From positions 1-22,867 of the forward strand of contig CAJTVH010000049.1 of NCBI GenBank assembly GCA_910579745.1: a stretch of DNA of 22,867 nucleotides. Direction: 5' to 3'. This document shows positions 1-6,412 of the stretch, piece after piece (positions within the stretch are counted from its first letter, which is position 1; each line of letters opens with the position of its first letter). Below the pieces are notes generated by a model. It had not been told where the DNA came from and ran no database searches. It saw only the letters and a list, made by a program, of their open reading frames with translations. The stretch comes from an uncultured Clostridia bacterium. Its GTDB lineage: Bacteria; Bacillota; Clostridia; Lachnospirales; CAG-274. Made by a program: the position numbers and the translations under genes.

Positions 1-428
1 CTCTTGTGCGTCCGACCGCCTTATTTTCTGTTTTTTTCCCCACCATTAGAACTTTCATGGACTTTAACGCAAGTCGAATCAATACTGAGATTCTCAGCAT
101 CAGCATCTTGACTCAGCTCGGTAAAAATTTTCTCCCAAATGCCATCATCCCGCCACTTGGCAAAACGAGCGTAAACGCTTTGCCAGGGTCCATAACATTC
201 TGGAAGCTGCCTCCACTGCGCTCCGCTGTGATTCATCCATAGCATACCGTTCAGCATCGTCCGGTCATCTTTTCTGGGGCGTCCTTTCTTCCCCGTATTT
301 TCCGGTGGCAGCAGTGGCTGAATACGCTTCCATTGTTCATCGGTGAGTTCATAGTTCACATAATTTTCCATGCATCTATAATATCCTATACTCAGTGTTT
401 GTGCAATATTTATTTTTCAAACAAGGCC
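1..428 (-). mobile_element. IS5-family insertion sequence, one end only
   Basis: One end of an IS5-family element, running off the left edge of the window. It contains the 5' part of the transposase gene on the minus strand. About 55 bp of AT-rich non-coding sequence lies between the transposase start at 371 and the neighbouring zinc-ribbon gene. The outer end is placed near 428 because the minus strand reads TTA then GGCCTTGTTTGAAAAATA, which looks like a TNA target followed by a terminal inverted repeat. The other end is outside the window, so the repeat and target duplication cannot be verified and the boundary is good to only a few bases. Confidence 0.65.
21..371 (-). CDS. IS5-family transposase, N-terminal reading frame (OrfA)
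   Basis: This 116-residue frame is the N-terminal part of an IS5-family DDE transposase. It shows the usual start (LTDEQWKRIQPLLPP, then GRPRKDDR), the segment NGMLWMNHSGAQWRQLPE and the first catalytic-region Asp in LSIDSTCVKVHE. The frame stops at TAA just after a run of seven A residues (minus strand, near 27-36). One frame over, sequence typical of the next transposase block continues to the window edge (ENKAVGRTR). The gene is therefore either an OrfA/OrfB pair joined by slippage at the A tract, as in several IS5 subgroups, or a copy inactivated by a one-base indel. The ATG at 371 has AGGA upstream. The rest of the transposase lies outside the window. Confidence 0.85.
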   Translation of the reverse strand: MENYVNYELTDEQWKRIQPLLPPENTGKKGRPRKDDRTMLNGMLWMNHSGAQWRQLPECYGPWQSVYARFAKWRDDGIWEKIFTELSQDADAENLSIDSTCVKVHESSNGGEKNRK

Positions 429-596
429 TAATCTGTACTTGACCATTCCTTTGCGTAGGGAAAGGTCAACCTCTACTACTCTGTGGCAGTTCGGACATTT
501 CAGTTCAATAACGCCTGTTGTCATTGTTACCTTGTCAAAAATACGCCAGCCACAGTTTTTGCACCTTACAATTATCTTTTGTTCCAACGATTTCAT
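411..596 (-). CDS. Small Com-like zinc-ribbon protein, 3' end altered by IS
   Basis: A 61-residue protein with two CxxC knuckles, C12-KN-C15 and C34-PN-C37, separated by 18 residues. This is the arrangement of Com-like zinc ribbons found in phage and mobile elements; in phage Mu, Com is a translational activator. The ATG at 596 overlaps the TGA stop of the ImmA-like gene upstream (ATGA), so translation is probably coupled. The IS5 element begins within the last few codons: the final residues (LVEK) and the TAA at 411-413 appear to come from the IS end, so the native C-terminus is probably lost. The zinc-binding core is intact. Function in this operon is unknown. Confidence 0.6.
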
Positions 597-1324
597 AGCT
601 CGCTCACCTCCGGATAAACCGTAACCAAATCAAAAGGATTATCAAGATACTCCTTTTTCAAAAGTCCGAGCTGTTTCATTCGTATGGCAAGAGCCTTTTT
701 GGAACACCCTAAAAAATCGGCAAGTGCGTCAAACCTTTTATATACACTCGGATAGTATATCTTGTTCAGGCATTCAATCTTTTCGCCGAGACTGAACAGA
801 TACATTCCTTGTTTTATGAGGTTTTCAGGAAGAAGAATAGCAGCTCCAAGCGTGTTTGCCTGCCATTCCTCCCAATCAGATATTGGCTTATTCCTCTCGG
901 AATTTGCCTTGTAATAATGTACTCTGGCAGACTTCTGTGTTACACCGTAATCATTCGGGAACAACATCTTAAATATCTGATGACTGCCCTCGTGCATTAA
1001 GGTGAAATTCTTTCTGCCTTTCAGCTTGCTGTCAAAGTTCAAGTCCTTTTCCACAAGAACGGTTTTCCCGTCCAAAAAGAAAAAGGATTCGCTATCATCA
1101 TCTTCAAATACCTGAACACCCATTTCCGTAAATGAGGTCATTCCGAGAATGCTACCGTCATAGGATAGATGCTGGTATTCGACATTCAAACCGAGAACCT
1201 TCTCCAAGAGAAGCTCCGGGTCAATTCTATATATTTGTGTGTTACGGACATCGGGAAGTGCCATATATGCCTGAACATACTTGTCGGCAATCGCTTCGAT
1301 GTCAAATCTCGATAAACGTTTCAA
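593..1324 (-). CDS. ImmA/IrrE-family metallopeptidase
   Basis: A 243-residue protein with a zincin motif, HEGSH at residues 111-115 (LMHEGSHQIFK), and a downstream helix WEEWQANTLGAAILLP (151-166) in which the Glu preceding QAN is the likely third zinc ligand. This is the ImmA/IrrE family, which cleaves XRE-type repressors (ImmA-ImmR of ICEBs1) or DdrO. The C-terminal part (about 190-230) resembles an HTH (FDALADFLGCSKKALAIRMKQLG). The start is TTG at 1324 with AGGAGG nine bases upstream; there is no nearby ATG. It is the fourth gene of the umuC-remnant operon and is coupled to the zinc-ribbon gene by an ATGA overlap. No cognate XRE repressor sits beside it, so its target is unknown. Confidence 0.85.
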   Translation of the reverse strand: MKRLSRFDIEAIADKYVQAYMALPDVRNTQIYRIDPELLLEKVLGLNVEYQHLSYDGSILGMTSFTEMGVQVFEDDDSESFFFLDGKTVLVEKDLNFDSKLKGRKNFTLMHEGSHQIFKMLFPNDYGVTQKSARVHYYKANSERNKPISDWEEWQANTLGAAILLPENLIKQGMYLFSLGEKIECLNKIYYPSVYKRFDALADFLGCSKKALAIRMKQLGLLKKEYLDNPFDLVTVYPEVSEL

Positions 1325-1343
1325 GTTACAAAACCTCCTACCA

Positions 1344-1595
1344 TTAGGATTTTGCTTCTACAAACCACTTTCCGTTTTCTTCGTCGAACAGAAATGTGGG
1401 CTTGCCGCAAATCTGTACCGTGTAGCGGATACCGGTTCCTCCGACTTTGGTGGAAGCCGCACGGCATTTCTGAATTACACGGTCTATCTCATATTTTTCA
1501 TCATTCTCAAACTTGATGAAATTCGGACGAGCCGTTCCATCAGGTCTGTGTGTTACATTTACTTCAACATAAACTTTTCTTCTATCGGATTCCAT
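1344..1595 (-). CDS. Small conserved-looking protein of unknown function
   Basis: 83 residues, charged, predicted mainly beta-strand with a central helix (YEIDRVIQKCRAAS). No known catalytic motif is visible. The ATG at 1595 is preceded by GAGGT inside the last codons of the upstream gene, which ends at 1598, so the two are tightly linked. It sits between the S24-like gene and the ImmA-like gene in an operon that began with a Y-family polymerase, so a role connected to damage response or mobile-element upkeep is possible but only by association. No function can be assigned. Confidence 0.6.
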   Translation of the reverse strand: MESDRRKVYVEVNVTHRPDGTARPNFIKFENDEKYEIDRVIQKCRAASTKVGGTGIRYTVQICGKPTFLFDEENGKWFVEAKS

Positions 1596-1597
1596 TT

Positions 1598-1897
1598 CTA
1601 TACCTCGTAATTTCTCAAAGTCAAAACTAATCTTCCCAAGTGCTTGTATCCGTCGATGTTCTTATCCGACACCCTGTACTTAGGTCGGTTATCTCCGGCA
1701 GTATTGATGTAACAGGAAAGCCTTCCTTTCTTAAAGCGTTTTTTCCGGTCAAAGAAAAGAAACATTCCCTCATATATACCGTAGTCGGTAAAATGGTTTC
1801 CGCCGTCCGCACGGAAGATAACAATATCTTCGCTGCACCCCTGCAAAAAGCAGTCGGGTATCGTAACATAAGCCGTAACCTCTTTTTCGTCAATCAC
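1598..1897 (-). CDS. Degenerate S24/UmuD-like protein
   Basis: A 99-residue protein whose core (about residues 24-99) follows the LexA/UmuD S24 fold pattern. The segment ADGGNHFTDYGIYEGMFLFFD aligns by eye with the UmuD block around GDSM and GISDGDLLIVD, and the tail ...HLGRLVLTLRNYE matches the closing strand ...VFGVVihv. The catalytic Ser position appears to be Asn, so a self-cleaving peptidase is unlikely. GTG start at 1897 with GGAGGG six bases upstream; that ribosome site overlaps the stop of the umuC remnant (1910). A UmuD-like partner directly downstream of a UmuC polymerase makes biological sense. The family assignment rests on pattern matching and is moderate; the open frame and start are solid. 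Confidence 0.55.
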   Translation of the reverse strand: MIDEKEVTAYVTIPDCFLQGCSEDIVIFRADGGNHFTDYGIYEGMFLFFDRKKRFKKGRLSCYINTAGDNRPKYRVSDKNIDGYKHLGRLVLTLRNYEV

Positions 1898-1909
1898 AAT
1901 AAGCCCTCC

Positions 1910-2161
1910 TTAACCGACCATACCTGTCGGCATAGTGATTTCGGCTTTTTCCGGTGGTAGCCGCAGGTTCTGACACAGAACCCCATTCCTTATGCTGTCC
2001 TTTCCGAAGCGCCGTCTGATTTCTTCAACACACTTTTCCATTCGCTCCAATTTGTCCTGTTTTGCGGCGTCCATAAACATATCTATTTGACGGGGCGTGT
2101 CTTGTGGAACAAGATTTATGGCTTGTACCGTCACAGAACGGATACGGACGCAGAGGGGCAA
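1910..2161 (-). pseudogene. Y-family DNA polymerase (UmuC/ImpB-type), C-terminal remnant
   Basis: Only the last 75 or so residues of an error-prone Y-family polymerase remain: RIRSVTVQAINLVPQDTPRQIDMFMD (the end of the little-finger region), then LERMEKCVEEIRRRFGKDSIRNGVLCQ, then an MPTGMVG terminus. Full-length family members are about 400-500 residues, so the catalytic palm with its metal-binding Asp and Glu residues is gone. Homology seems to begin at about 2145, beyond which the sequence changes to part of an unrelated plus-strand gene. The apparent ATG at 2161 is accidental. The downstream genes (1897 to 411) were probably co-transcribed with the complete polymerase and may now lack their promoter. 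Confidence 0.75.
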
Positions 2162-2325
2162 GACAGGCTCAGGAGTTGCTTGCAGAAGTTACCGGTCTGT
2201 TTGCCGGCGGTGAAATGGCTGACGAGGATATGCGTGAAATGGTTGACGCTATTCAGGAAGCATATCTCATCGCAAAGAAAAGCAATAAAAAATACACCCC
2301 GAAGAAATACCGCAAAGGCGAGTAA
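2104..2325 (+). pseudogene. C-terminal remnant of an unidentified gene
   Basis: A plus-strand frame whose last 55 or so residues look like a real protein tail: an acidic amphipathic helix pair (AQELLAEVTGLFAGGEMADED, then MREMVDAIQEAYLIAK) and a basic end KKYTPKKYRKGE. The first 15 or so codons are antisense to the umuC remnant, the GTG at 2104 has no ribosome site, and the frame is open with no better start. The simplest reading is that a recombination near 2150 joined the end of this gene head to head with the end of umuC. I do not recognise the parent family. Confidence 0.4.
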
Positions 2326-2339
2326 TCCTCACAGTGAAC

Positions 2340-2360
2340 TAAGTCCAATATATGGGACAC
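2340..2360 (+). repeat. 21-bp imperfect inverted repeat, copy A
   Basis: TAAGTCC, six bases, then TGGGACAC. The same pattern occurs in opposite orientation at 17694-17714, with 18 of 21 positions identical. Each copy also has internal dyad symmetry (GTCC...GGAC). The two copies bracket the solitary ImmA gene and the entire defence block and both lie just outside coding sequence. They could be terminal repeats of an old element or recombination sites, but similarity at this level could also arise by chance in a window this long. Confidence 0.4.
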
Positions 2361-2425
2361 ATAATAGTTTATAATTTATTATAGGGTAAATATCCGATAT
2401 ACTATAATATGGGAGGTGAGCCGGA

Positions 2426-2959
2426 TTGGGGTATTACACTACGGCTGAGATTGTGAAAATCGTAAACAAGCTCATTGACCGTTGCGGCACTCGTGACCCG
2501 TACAAGGTCGCAAAAGAGCTTGGTATCAATATAATCTACCGAAATTTTGACAAGCAGCGTGGAGCATACAAGGTTATACTGAAGAACCGCTTTGTTTTTC
2601 TTAAAAACGGTATGCACCCGGTCGTGGAGCAGATAGTGCTATGGCACGAAATCGGGCACGATGTTCTACACAGGCAAGAAGCGGTTGCTGTCGGCGGGTT
2701 CAAAGAGTTCAATATCTTTGATATGAGAGAGAACCGTATGGAGTATGAAGCAAATATCTTCGCTTCTCAGGCTTCGCTTCCGGACGACACTATTTTGGAA
2801 TACATTGAGAACGGCTATGACATTCAGCAGATTGCACGGGCAATGTGTTCCGACATAAACCTAATTGCTCTGAAAGTAGATACGCTGATTGCACAAGGCT
2901 ATCAACTTCGCAAACAGGAACACCAAAACGATTTTCTTAAATACAGCAAAAAAATATAA
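2426..2959 (+). CDS. ImmA/IrrE-family metallopeptidase
   Basis: A 177-residue single-domain zinc peptidase. HEIGH is at residues 74-78 (VLWHEIGHDVLH), and MEYEANIFASQASLP (about 105-119) supplies the probable third ligand Glu in the EAN segment. This is the ImmA family, which inactivates XRE-type repressors of mobile elements by cleavage. The start is TTG at 2426, fixed by GGGAGGTG ending a few bases before it. Upstream, ATTATAG (2378-2384) and CTATAAT (2402-2408) form an inverted repeat that could be an operator. The gene stands alone on the plus strand and has no adjacent repressor; the nearest XRE-type genes are at 17.7 and 18.5 kb. It converges on the defence block and shares a terminator with it. 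Confidence 0.85.
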   Translation: MGYYTTAEIVKIVNKLIDRCGTRDPYKVAKELGINIIYRNFDKQRGAYKVILKNRFVFLKNGMHPVVEQIVLWHEIGHDVLHRQEAVAVGGFKEFNIFDMRENRMEYEANIFASQASLPDDTILEYIENGYDIQQIARAMCSDINLIALKVDTLIAQGYQLRKQEHQNDFLKYSKKI

Positions 2960-2992
2960 GACCGTCAAGTCTCGAATGAGATCTGACGGTCT
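2959..2992. terminator. Bidirectional intrinsic terminator
   Basis: A strong hairpin with AGACCGTCA (2959-2967) pairing perfectly with TGACGGTCT (2984-2992), extended by an inner TCTC/GAGA pairing around GAAT. On the plus strand it is followed by TTTACTATTTCTC, and on the minus strand by a run of seven T residues (2948-2954). It therefore serves both the ImmA gene (+) and the last gene of the defence block (-), which converge here. Confidence 0.85.
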
Positions 2993-2995
2993 TTA

Positions 2996-3868
2996 CTATT
3001 TCTCTTTTATTAAGGTGTTTCTATTTCTGTTGCGAAGTATATGACGCAGACAGCATATTTCCACCTGACGGATTCTATTATATGTGACTCCCATATTTTC
3101 AGCGACTTCTTTTTTGCTCATTGGTTTTCCGGTATATATTCCCCAAAGCTGAGCTACGATTTCCTTTTGATGGTCGTTCATATCCGTATCCTCAAATGCA
3201 AATAGAAAACTGTCGCTGTCAAAATCAGGGTTTAATTCATAATCAATAGTATTCGTTGTATCACAATACCAAGCAATTCTCTCTTTAACCTTATCTAAAT
3301 AAAGAGTTTGAGAGACAACTTTATCAGATTGATATAGACGGTTTCTGCGCCTCACATCATACCAACCTTCCCGAACAAATTCTTCACCAACCATTCCTGA
3401 ACTCATTCCACCGGCAGCAAATCGTTCAATATAGACAAGGTGGTTGCTATAAATCCTCATACCAAACTCTTGGACAATACTCTTATATTTTTCATAGAAG
3501 AACTGTTCGTCCATAGGTAGTTTGTCATAGGTGAATTTGCGTGCTGCATAAGCCCACCATAATGGCGCACCTCGGCTACCCCAATGCTTTGGAGGAGAAA
3601 GGAATAACTCATAACCGTAATGCTGCCCTTCTTCTCGAAACCGGAGAAAAGGCATAGTTTCATCCAAATCTCCAAAAAGATGAGGAACTTTTTTAATCTG
3701 TTCAGCCATAAACAAATAATGATTATCCCCGCAACCAAGCACCGCTTTTTCAAAGCCAATAATATCCCAATCAGGAAACAACTCTTTTCCTGCTTTGTCG
3801 AAGCACTCATACGCTGCCTGATGATGTAGAATGTCGTTATAGGTCAATTTATCATATGGTATAGGCAT
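2996..3868 (-). CDS. Protein with C-terminal sigma-70 region-4-like HTH
   Basis: About 290 residues. The N-terminal 225 or so residues show no family I can name; they are rich in aromatic residues (PPKHWGSRGAPLWWAYAARKF) and look globular. The C-terminus (about 231-280) resembles sigma-70 region 4: a first helix NDHQKEIVAQLWGIYTG, then MSKKEVAENMGVTYNRIRQVE, where IRQVE matches the RVRQIE of the recognition helix. No sigma region 2 is visible, so it is more likely a DNA-binding regulator or sensor than a full sigma factor. The ATG at 3868 is preferred; a TTG at 3883 is possible and neither has a strong ribosome site. It is the last gene of the minus-strand block, 31 bp after the HIRAN gene, and ends at the terminator. 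Confidence 0.7.
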   Translation of the reverse strand: MPIPYDKLTYNDILHHQAAYECFDKAGKELFPDWDIIGFEKAVLGCGDNHYLFMAEQIKKVPHLFGDLDETMPFLRFREEGQHYGYELFLSPPKHWGSRGAPLWWAYAARKFTYDKLPMDEQFFYEKYKSIVQEFGMRIYSNHLVYIERFAAGGMSSGMVGEEFVREGWYDVRRRNRLYQSDKVVSQTLYLDKVKERIAWYCDTTNTIDYELNPDFDSDSFLFAFEDTDMNDHQKEIVAQLWGIYTGKPMSKKEVAENMGVTYNRIRQVEICCLRHILRNRNRNTLIKEK

Positions 3869-3899
3869 AATAAATTCTCTCAATTCATCTCGTTTTTCA

Positions 3900-4298
3900 T
3901 TACTCGTGCAGGAATACCTTAATATAAATCTTGACCCACGAGCCTTTCTTTTCCTTTGAGGTAATCTTACCGAAAAGGAGCTTTCCGGCGTCCATCAGGC
4001 GAGCAAATATAACATTATCCTGCTTTGGTACATAACCGATTTTCACGCCGTCAACAGTCTTAATGACAATCGCTTGCTTATCATACCGGTTATCGGGTTC
4101 TCTGAAAAATTCAAGTCTGTCATCGTTATTCAGATGTGGCTCTAATTCTTCAATACCTTCAATATGGGTTGTCCCGGCTACATATGTATCAAAAAGAAAT
4201 ATATCTTTTTCAAAAGGTTTGGGTATGGAAAGCTCTCCGCCTTTGCCGTGCAAGAGTCCTACAAGTCCGTTGCCGCCGGATTTAACCAAATCTCCCAT
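3900..4298 (-). CDS. HIRAN-domain protein
   Basis: A 132-residue protein that is nearly all HIRAN domain (about 34-130). Hallmarks are the opening FDTYVAGTTHIEGI, the core FFREPDNRYDKQAIVI (residues 64-79) and IGYVPKQDNVIFARLMDAG. HIRAN domains bind single-stranded 3' DNA ends, as in HLTF, and in bacteria they often stand alone next to DNA-processing genes. The first 33 residues are Gly-rich (SGGNGLVGLLHGKGG) and may be a flexible lead. The ATG at 4298 has GAGGTG upstream and lies 4 bp after the stop of the J-domain gene, so the pair is surely co-translated. A role as a DNA-damage or DNA-end sensor in this cluster is inferred. Confidence 0.85.
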   Translation of the reverse strand: MGDLVKSGGNGLVGLLHGKGGELSIPKPFEKDIFLFDTYVAGTTHIEGIEELEPHLNNDDRLEFFREPDNRYDKQAIVIKTVDGVKIGYVPKQDNVIFARLMDAGKLLFGKITSKEKKGSWVKIYIKVFLHE

Positions 4299-4302
4299 TA
4301 TC

Positions 4303-5205
4303 TCACCTCAACATTTCTTCGATTCTCGACTTATAAATAGAGATAAGTTCGTTATACTGTTCAAGAATATTTTCAAGTTCTTGTTTTTTCTGCTCGGTTT
4401 TCTCTGTATCCTCAAGAATATCCTTCATCGTGTACGGATACTCTGATTTGATATTATCAATGCTCTCTCTTATAGATTTCAGTAATCCCTGTAAACGCTC
4501 TCGTTCTTCGACAAGCTGTGTCATAGCGTCCTTATGCTGTTCAGGCAGCGGATTGTTTCCGACCATTTCGCCGATAATCCTCAATGTTCCCAAATCGCCG
4601 CTTTTATAGGCTGATACTGCATTATCAAATAATTGAACCTGTGCTTCTGAAACATCGGGGTTAATATCAGGGTGCAAAGCCTTTACTATTTTACGATAGA
4701 GCTTTTTCAGTTCTTTATTTTCCTCATCGGTCAAGACCTCCGCCTTACTTCGCTTCAGAGCGTCATTCATCTTGTTTATCTGTTCATCAAGCTGCTTCTG
4801 ATACTCGGCAAATTCGTTGTCAAGGACTTCCTCAATAGCAGAGATGATGACTTTTTCTTGTCTGTTCTTCTTTGCCTGAATCAATTCGATTTTTCTTTTC
4901 AGTCGTAAAGCCGCACATTGTGCTTCATAAGCCTTATACTCTATGCTTCCGAGATTAAGCATATATTCTGTTTCGATGTTTTTGCAGATAACGAACTGAA
5001 GCTCATCACGCTCAAGCAAAAGCATTGATAATTCGGTACGCATTTTCTCGACTTCGTTTTTCAGTTTTTCAAAATCAGGGAATACAATAACATTACCGGC
5101 AGAGGAAGTATCCGCCGGAGCTTCGGTATCTTCTTCATCATCCTTGAACATCATATATTCAGCAGCACGACCGGCAAGCCGCTTTTTGATTTCGTTATCG
5201 TCCAT
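4303..5205 (-). CDS. Coiled-coil protein with an internal J-domain
   Basis: 300 residues. A disordered acidic start (to about 38) is followed by a long coiled coil (about 44-155), a J-domain-like segment (about 159-205) and a second coiled coil to the C-terminus (about 225-300). The J-domain shows KKLYRKIVKALHPDINPD with the HPD tripeptide at 178-180, the element that stimulates DnaK ATPase. The Gly/Phe region and zinc fingers of classical DnaJ are absent, so it is not the housekeeping chaperone. It may recruit DnaK to the neighbouring membrane proteins, or the J-domain may be structural. The ATG at 5205 follows GAGGTG. A 91-bp gap upstream (5206-5296) is the largest within this part of the block and could hold an internal promoter. 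Confidence 0.8.
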   Translation of the reverse strand: MDDNEIKKRLAGRAAEYMMFKDDEEDTEAPADTSSAGNVIVFPDFEKLKNEVEKMRTELSMLLLERDELQFVICKNIETEYMLNLGSIEYKAYEAQCAALRLKRKIELIQAKKNRQEKVIISAIEEVLDNEFAEYQKQLDEQINKMNDALKRSKAEVLTDEENKELKKLYRKIVKALHPDINPDVSEAQVQLFDNAVSAYKSGDLGTLRIIGEMVGNNPLPEQHKDAMTQLVEERERLQGLLKSIRESIDNIKSEYPYTMKDILEDTEKTEQKKQELENILEQYNELISIYKSRIEEMLR

Positions 5206-5296
5206 TCAATCACACCTCGCTTTACAGAATATATCGGACACTCGAATTTCAATTACTACACCGTATAATAATCAAACTATCATTAACACCTGCAAA

Positions 5297-6412
5297 TCAC
5301 GATTCTTTTAGCTGGTAGCAATAAGAGAGAGCTTCTTCAACAGCGTCTATTATTTCTATTGAAAAATCTTTCTTTCTAACATCCAAAGCCTTGAGCATCT
5401 TTTTGTTTTTTTTGAAGGTCTTATACAAAAGTTTCTTGTTTTTATCATCCAAATCAATTTTGTAAAGCAAATTCGCAAAAGAAATAATAAGCGGCTTATA
5501 ATCGTTACACATTCCGGTATCTGCTTTTCTATTTTTCCAAGAAATATACATATCAAATTCATTATCAGCAAACTTCGGCAATAATCCCATTATAGGATTA
5601 ACAAGTAGCTGCGTTGATGACAGCATAAGGTTAAGATAAGCTCCAAGTTCGTATTGTTGTGCTTCTGTCATAGCATCGTAGTCTGTTCCAAAGCTTTCTA
5701 TCTTGGAAATAGCTTCTCTAAGCATTTTGCATTCATTGTTAATTCTTGAAGTACGTTCACTCAGTTCAACTATGGCAAGTTTATATGATTTAACATCACG
5801 TTTGCTAATAAGCGTAAAGATGTCCTCTATTTTTTTCTTGTCGCTTGCGGATTTCCAAAACATCAATCCGCTCGCTATAAGAGCAACACCGGCAATTGCC
5901 CATCCAACAGGACCGGCAAGGGCAAGAAACGCATTGCCAGCAGCCATACCGCCACCGCCTGCTGCAAGTGCTCCTCCGCCAAGCCACGCTAAGGCAGCAT
6001 TTGTAGCAGCAGCTCCACTCAATGTAGAAATAGCCGTACCGGTAGAAGCAACTCCAAAGGTTGTTGCAATTCCCATAGCTGCCGTAGGGCCGAGTGCAAC
6101 CACTGCTACTCCTGCTCCTACACCAGCCGCACCTGCTCCCGCATTTTTTACTGCTGCCGCTCTATAATCGCTTTCAATTTTTTCAGCCTGTTGTTTCCAA
6201 TTCAAGCGAATTTTCTTTAACTTTTCACATTCCAACTTTTTATCGGTAGGGATATTGCGAATTTCGTCAAATAGTTCTTGAATATTATTTAATTCAACGC
6301 ATAAGCTGTTTGAGTGTTCGCCAAGTTCTTCTATTTTTTTGTTGGTTTCATTTATAGCTGCTTGAGCTTCATCTTGTGCCAATTTTAATTTTGATTTTTT
6401 CTTATTGCACAT
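5297..6412 (-). CDS. Glycine/alanine-zipper membrane-inserting protein, candidate effector
   Basis: 371 residues in three parts. Residues 5-85 are charged coiled coil. Residues 88-186 are almost entirely Gly, Ala, Val and other small residues, with repeated GxxxG-like spacing (GAGAAGVGAGVAVVALGPT, LAWLGGGALAAGGGGMAAG, LALAGPVGWAIAGVALIASG). The rest (192-371) is charged and helical. A Gly/Ala-rich core between coiled coils is seen in pore-forming or membrane-remodelling proteins, including phase-variable toxins and some abortive-infection effectors, but no specific family was recognised. The ATG at 6412 has an ideal GAGGAGG site and overlaps the end of the upstream gene by 28 bp. The middle section can give a long apparent reading frame on the opposite strand, which is only its low-complexity mirror. 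Confidence 0.7.
   Translation of the reverse strand: MCNKKKSKLKLAQDEAQAAINETNKKIEELGEHSNSLCVELNNIQELFDEIRNIPTDKKLECEKLKKIRLNWKQQAEKIESDYRAAAVKNAGAGAAGVGAGVAVVALGPTAAMGIATTFGVASTGTAISTLSGAAATNAALAWLGGGALAAGGGGMAAGNAFLALAGPVGWAIAGVALIASGLMFWKSASDKKKIEDIFTLISKRDVKSYKLAIVELSERTSRINNECKMLREAISKIESFGTDYDAMTEAQQYELGAYLNLMLSSTQLLVNPIMGLLPKFADNEFDMYISWKNRKADTGMCNDYKPLIISFANLLYKIDLDDKNKKLLYKTFKKNKKMLKALDVRKKDFSIEIIDAVEEALSYCYQLKES

Noticed and set aside
2403..2408. TATAAT just before the plus-strand ImmA gene
   Set aside because: Transcription from it would begin inside the ribosome site, leaving no leader; more likely part of an inverted repeat than a working -10.
3798..3804. TGTCGAA inside the sigma4-like gene
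   Set aside because: A single 0A-box match in coding sequence is expected by chance at this window size.
5703..6167. A 154-codon plus-strand frame rich in Ala and Pro
   Set aside because: It is the mirror of the Gly/Ala-zipper gene; its composition is forced by the GCN/GGN codons on the other strand and it has no ribosome site.
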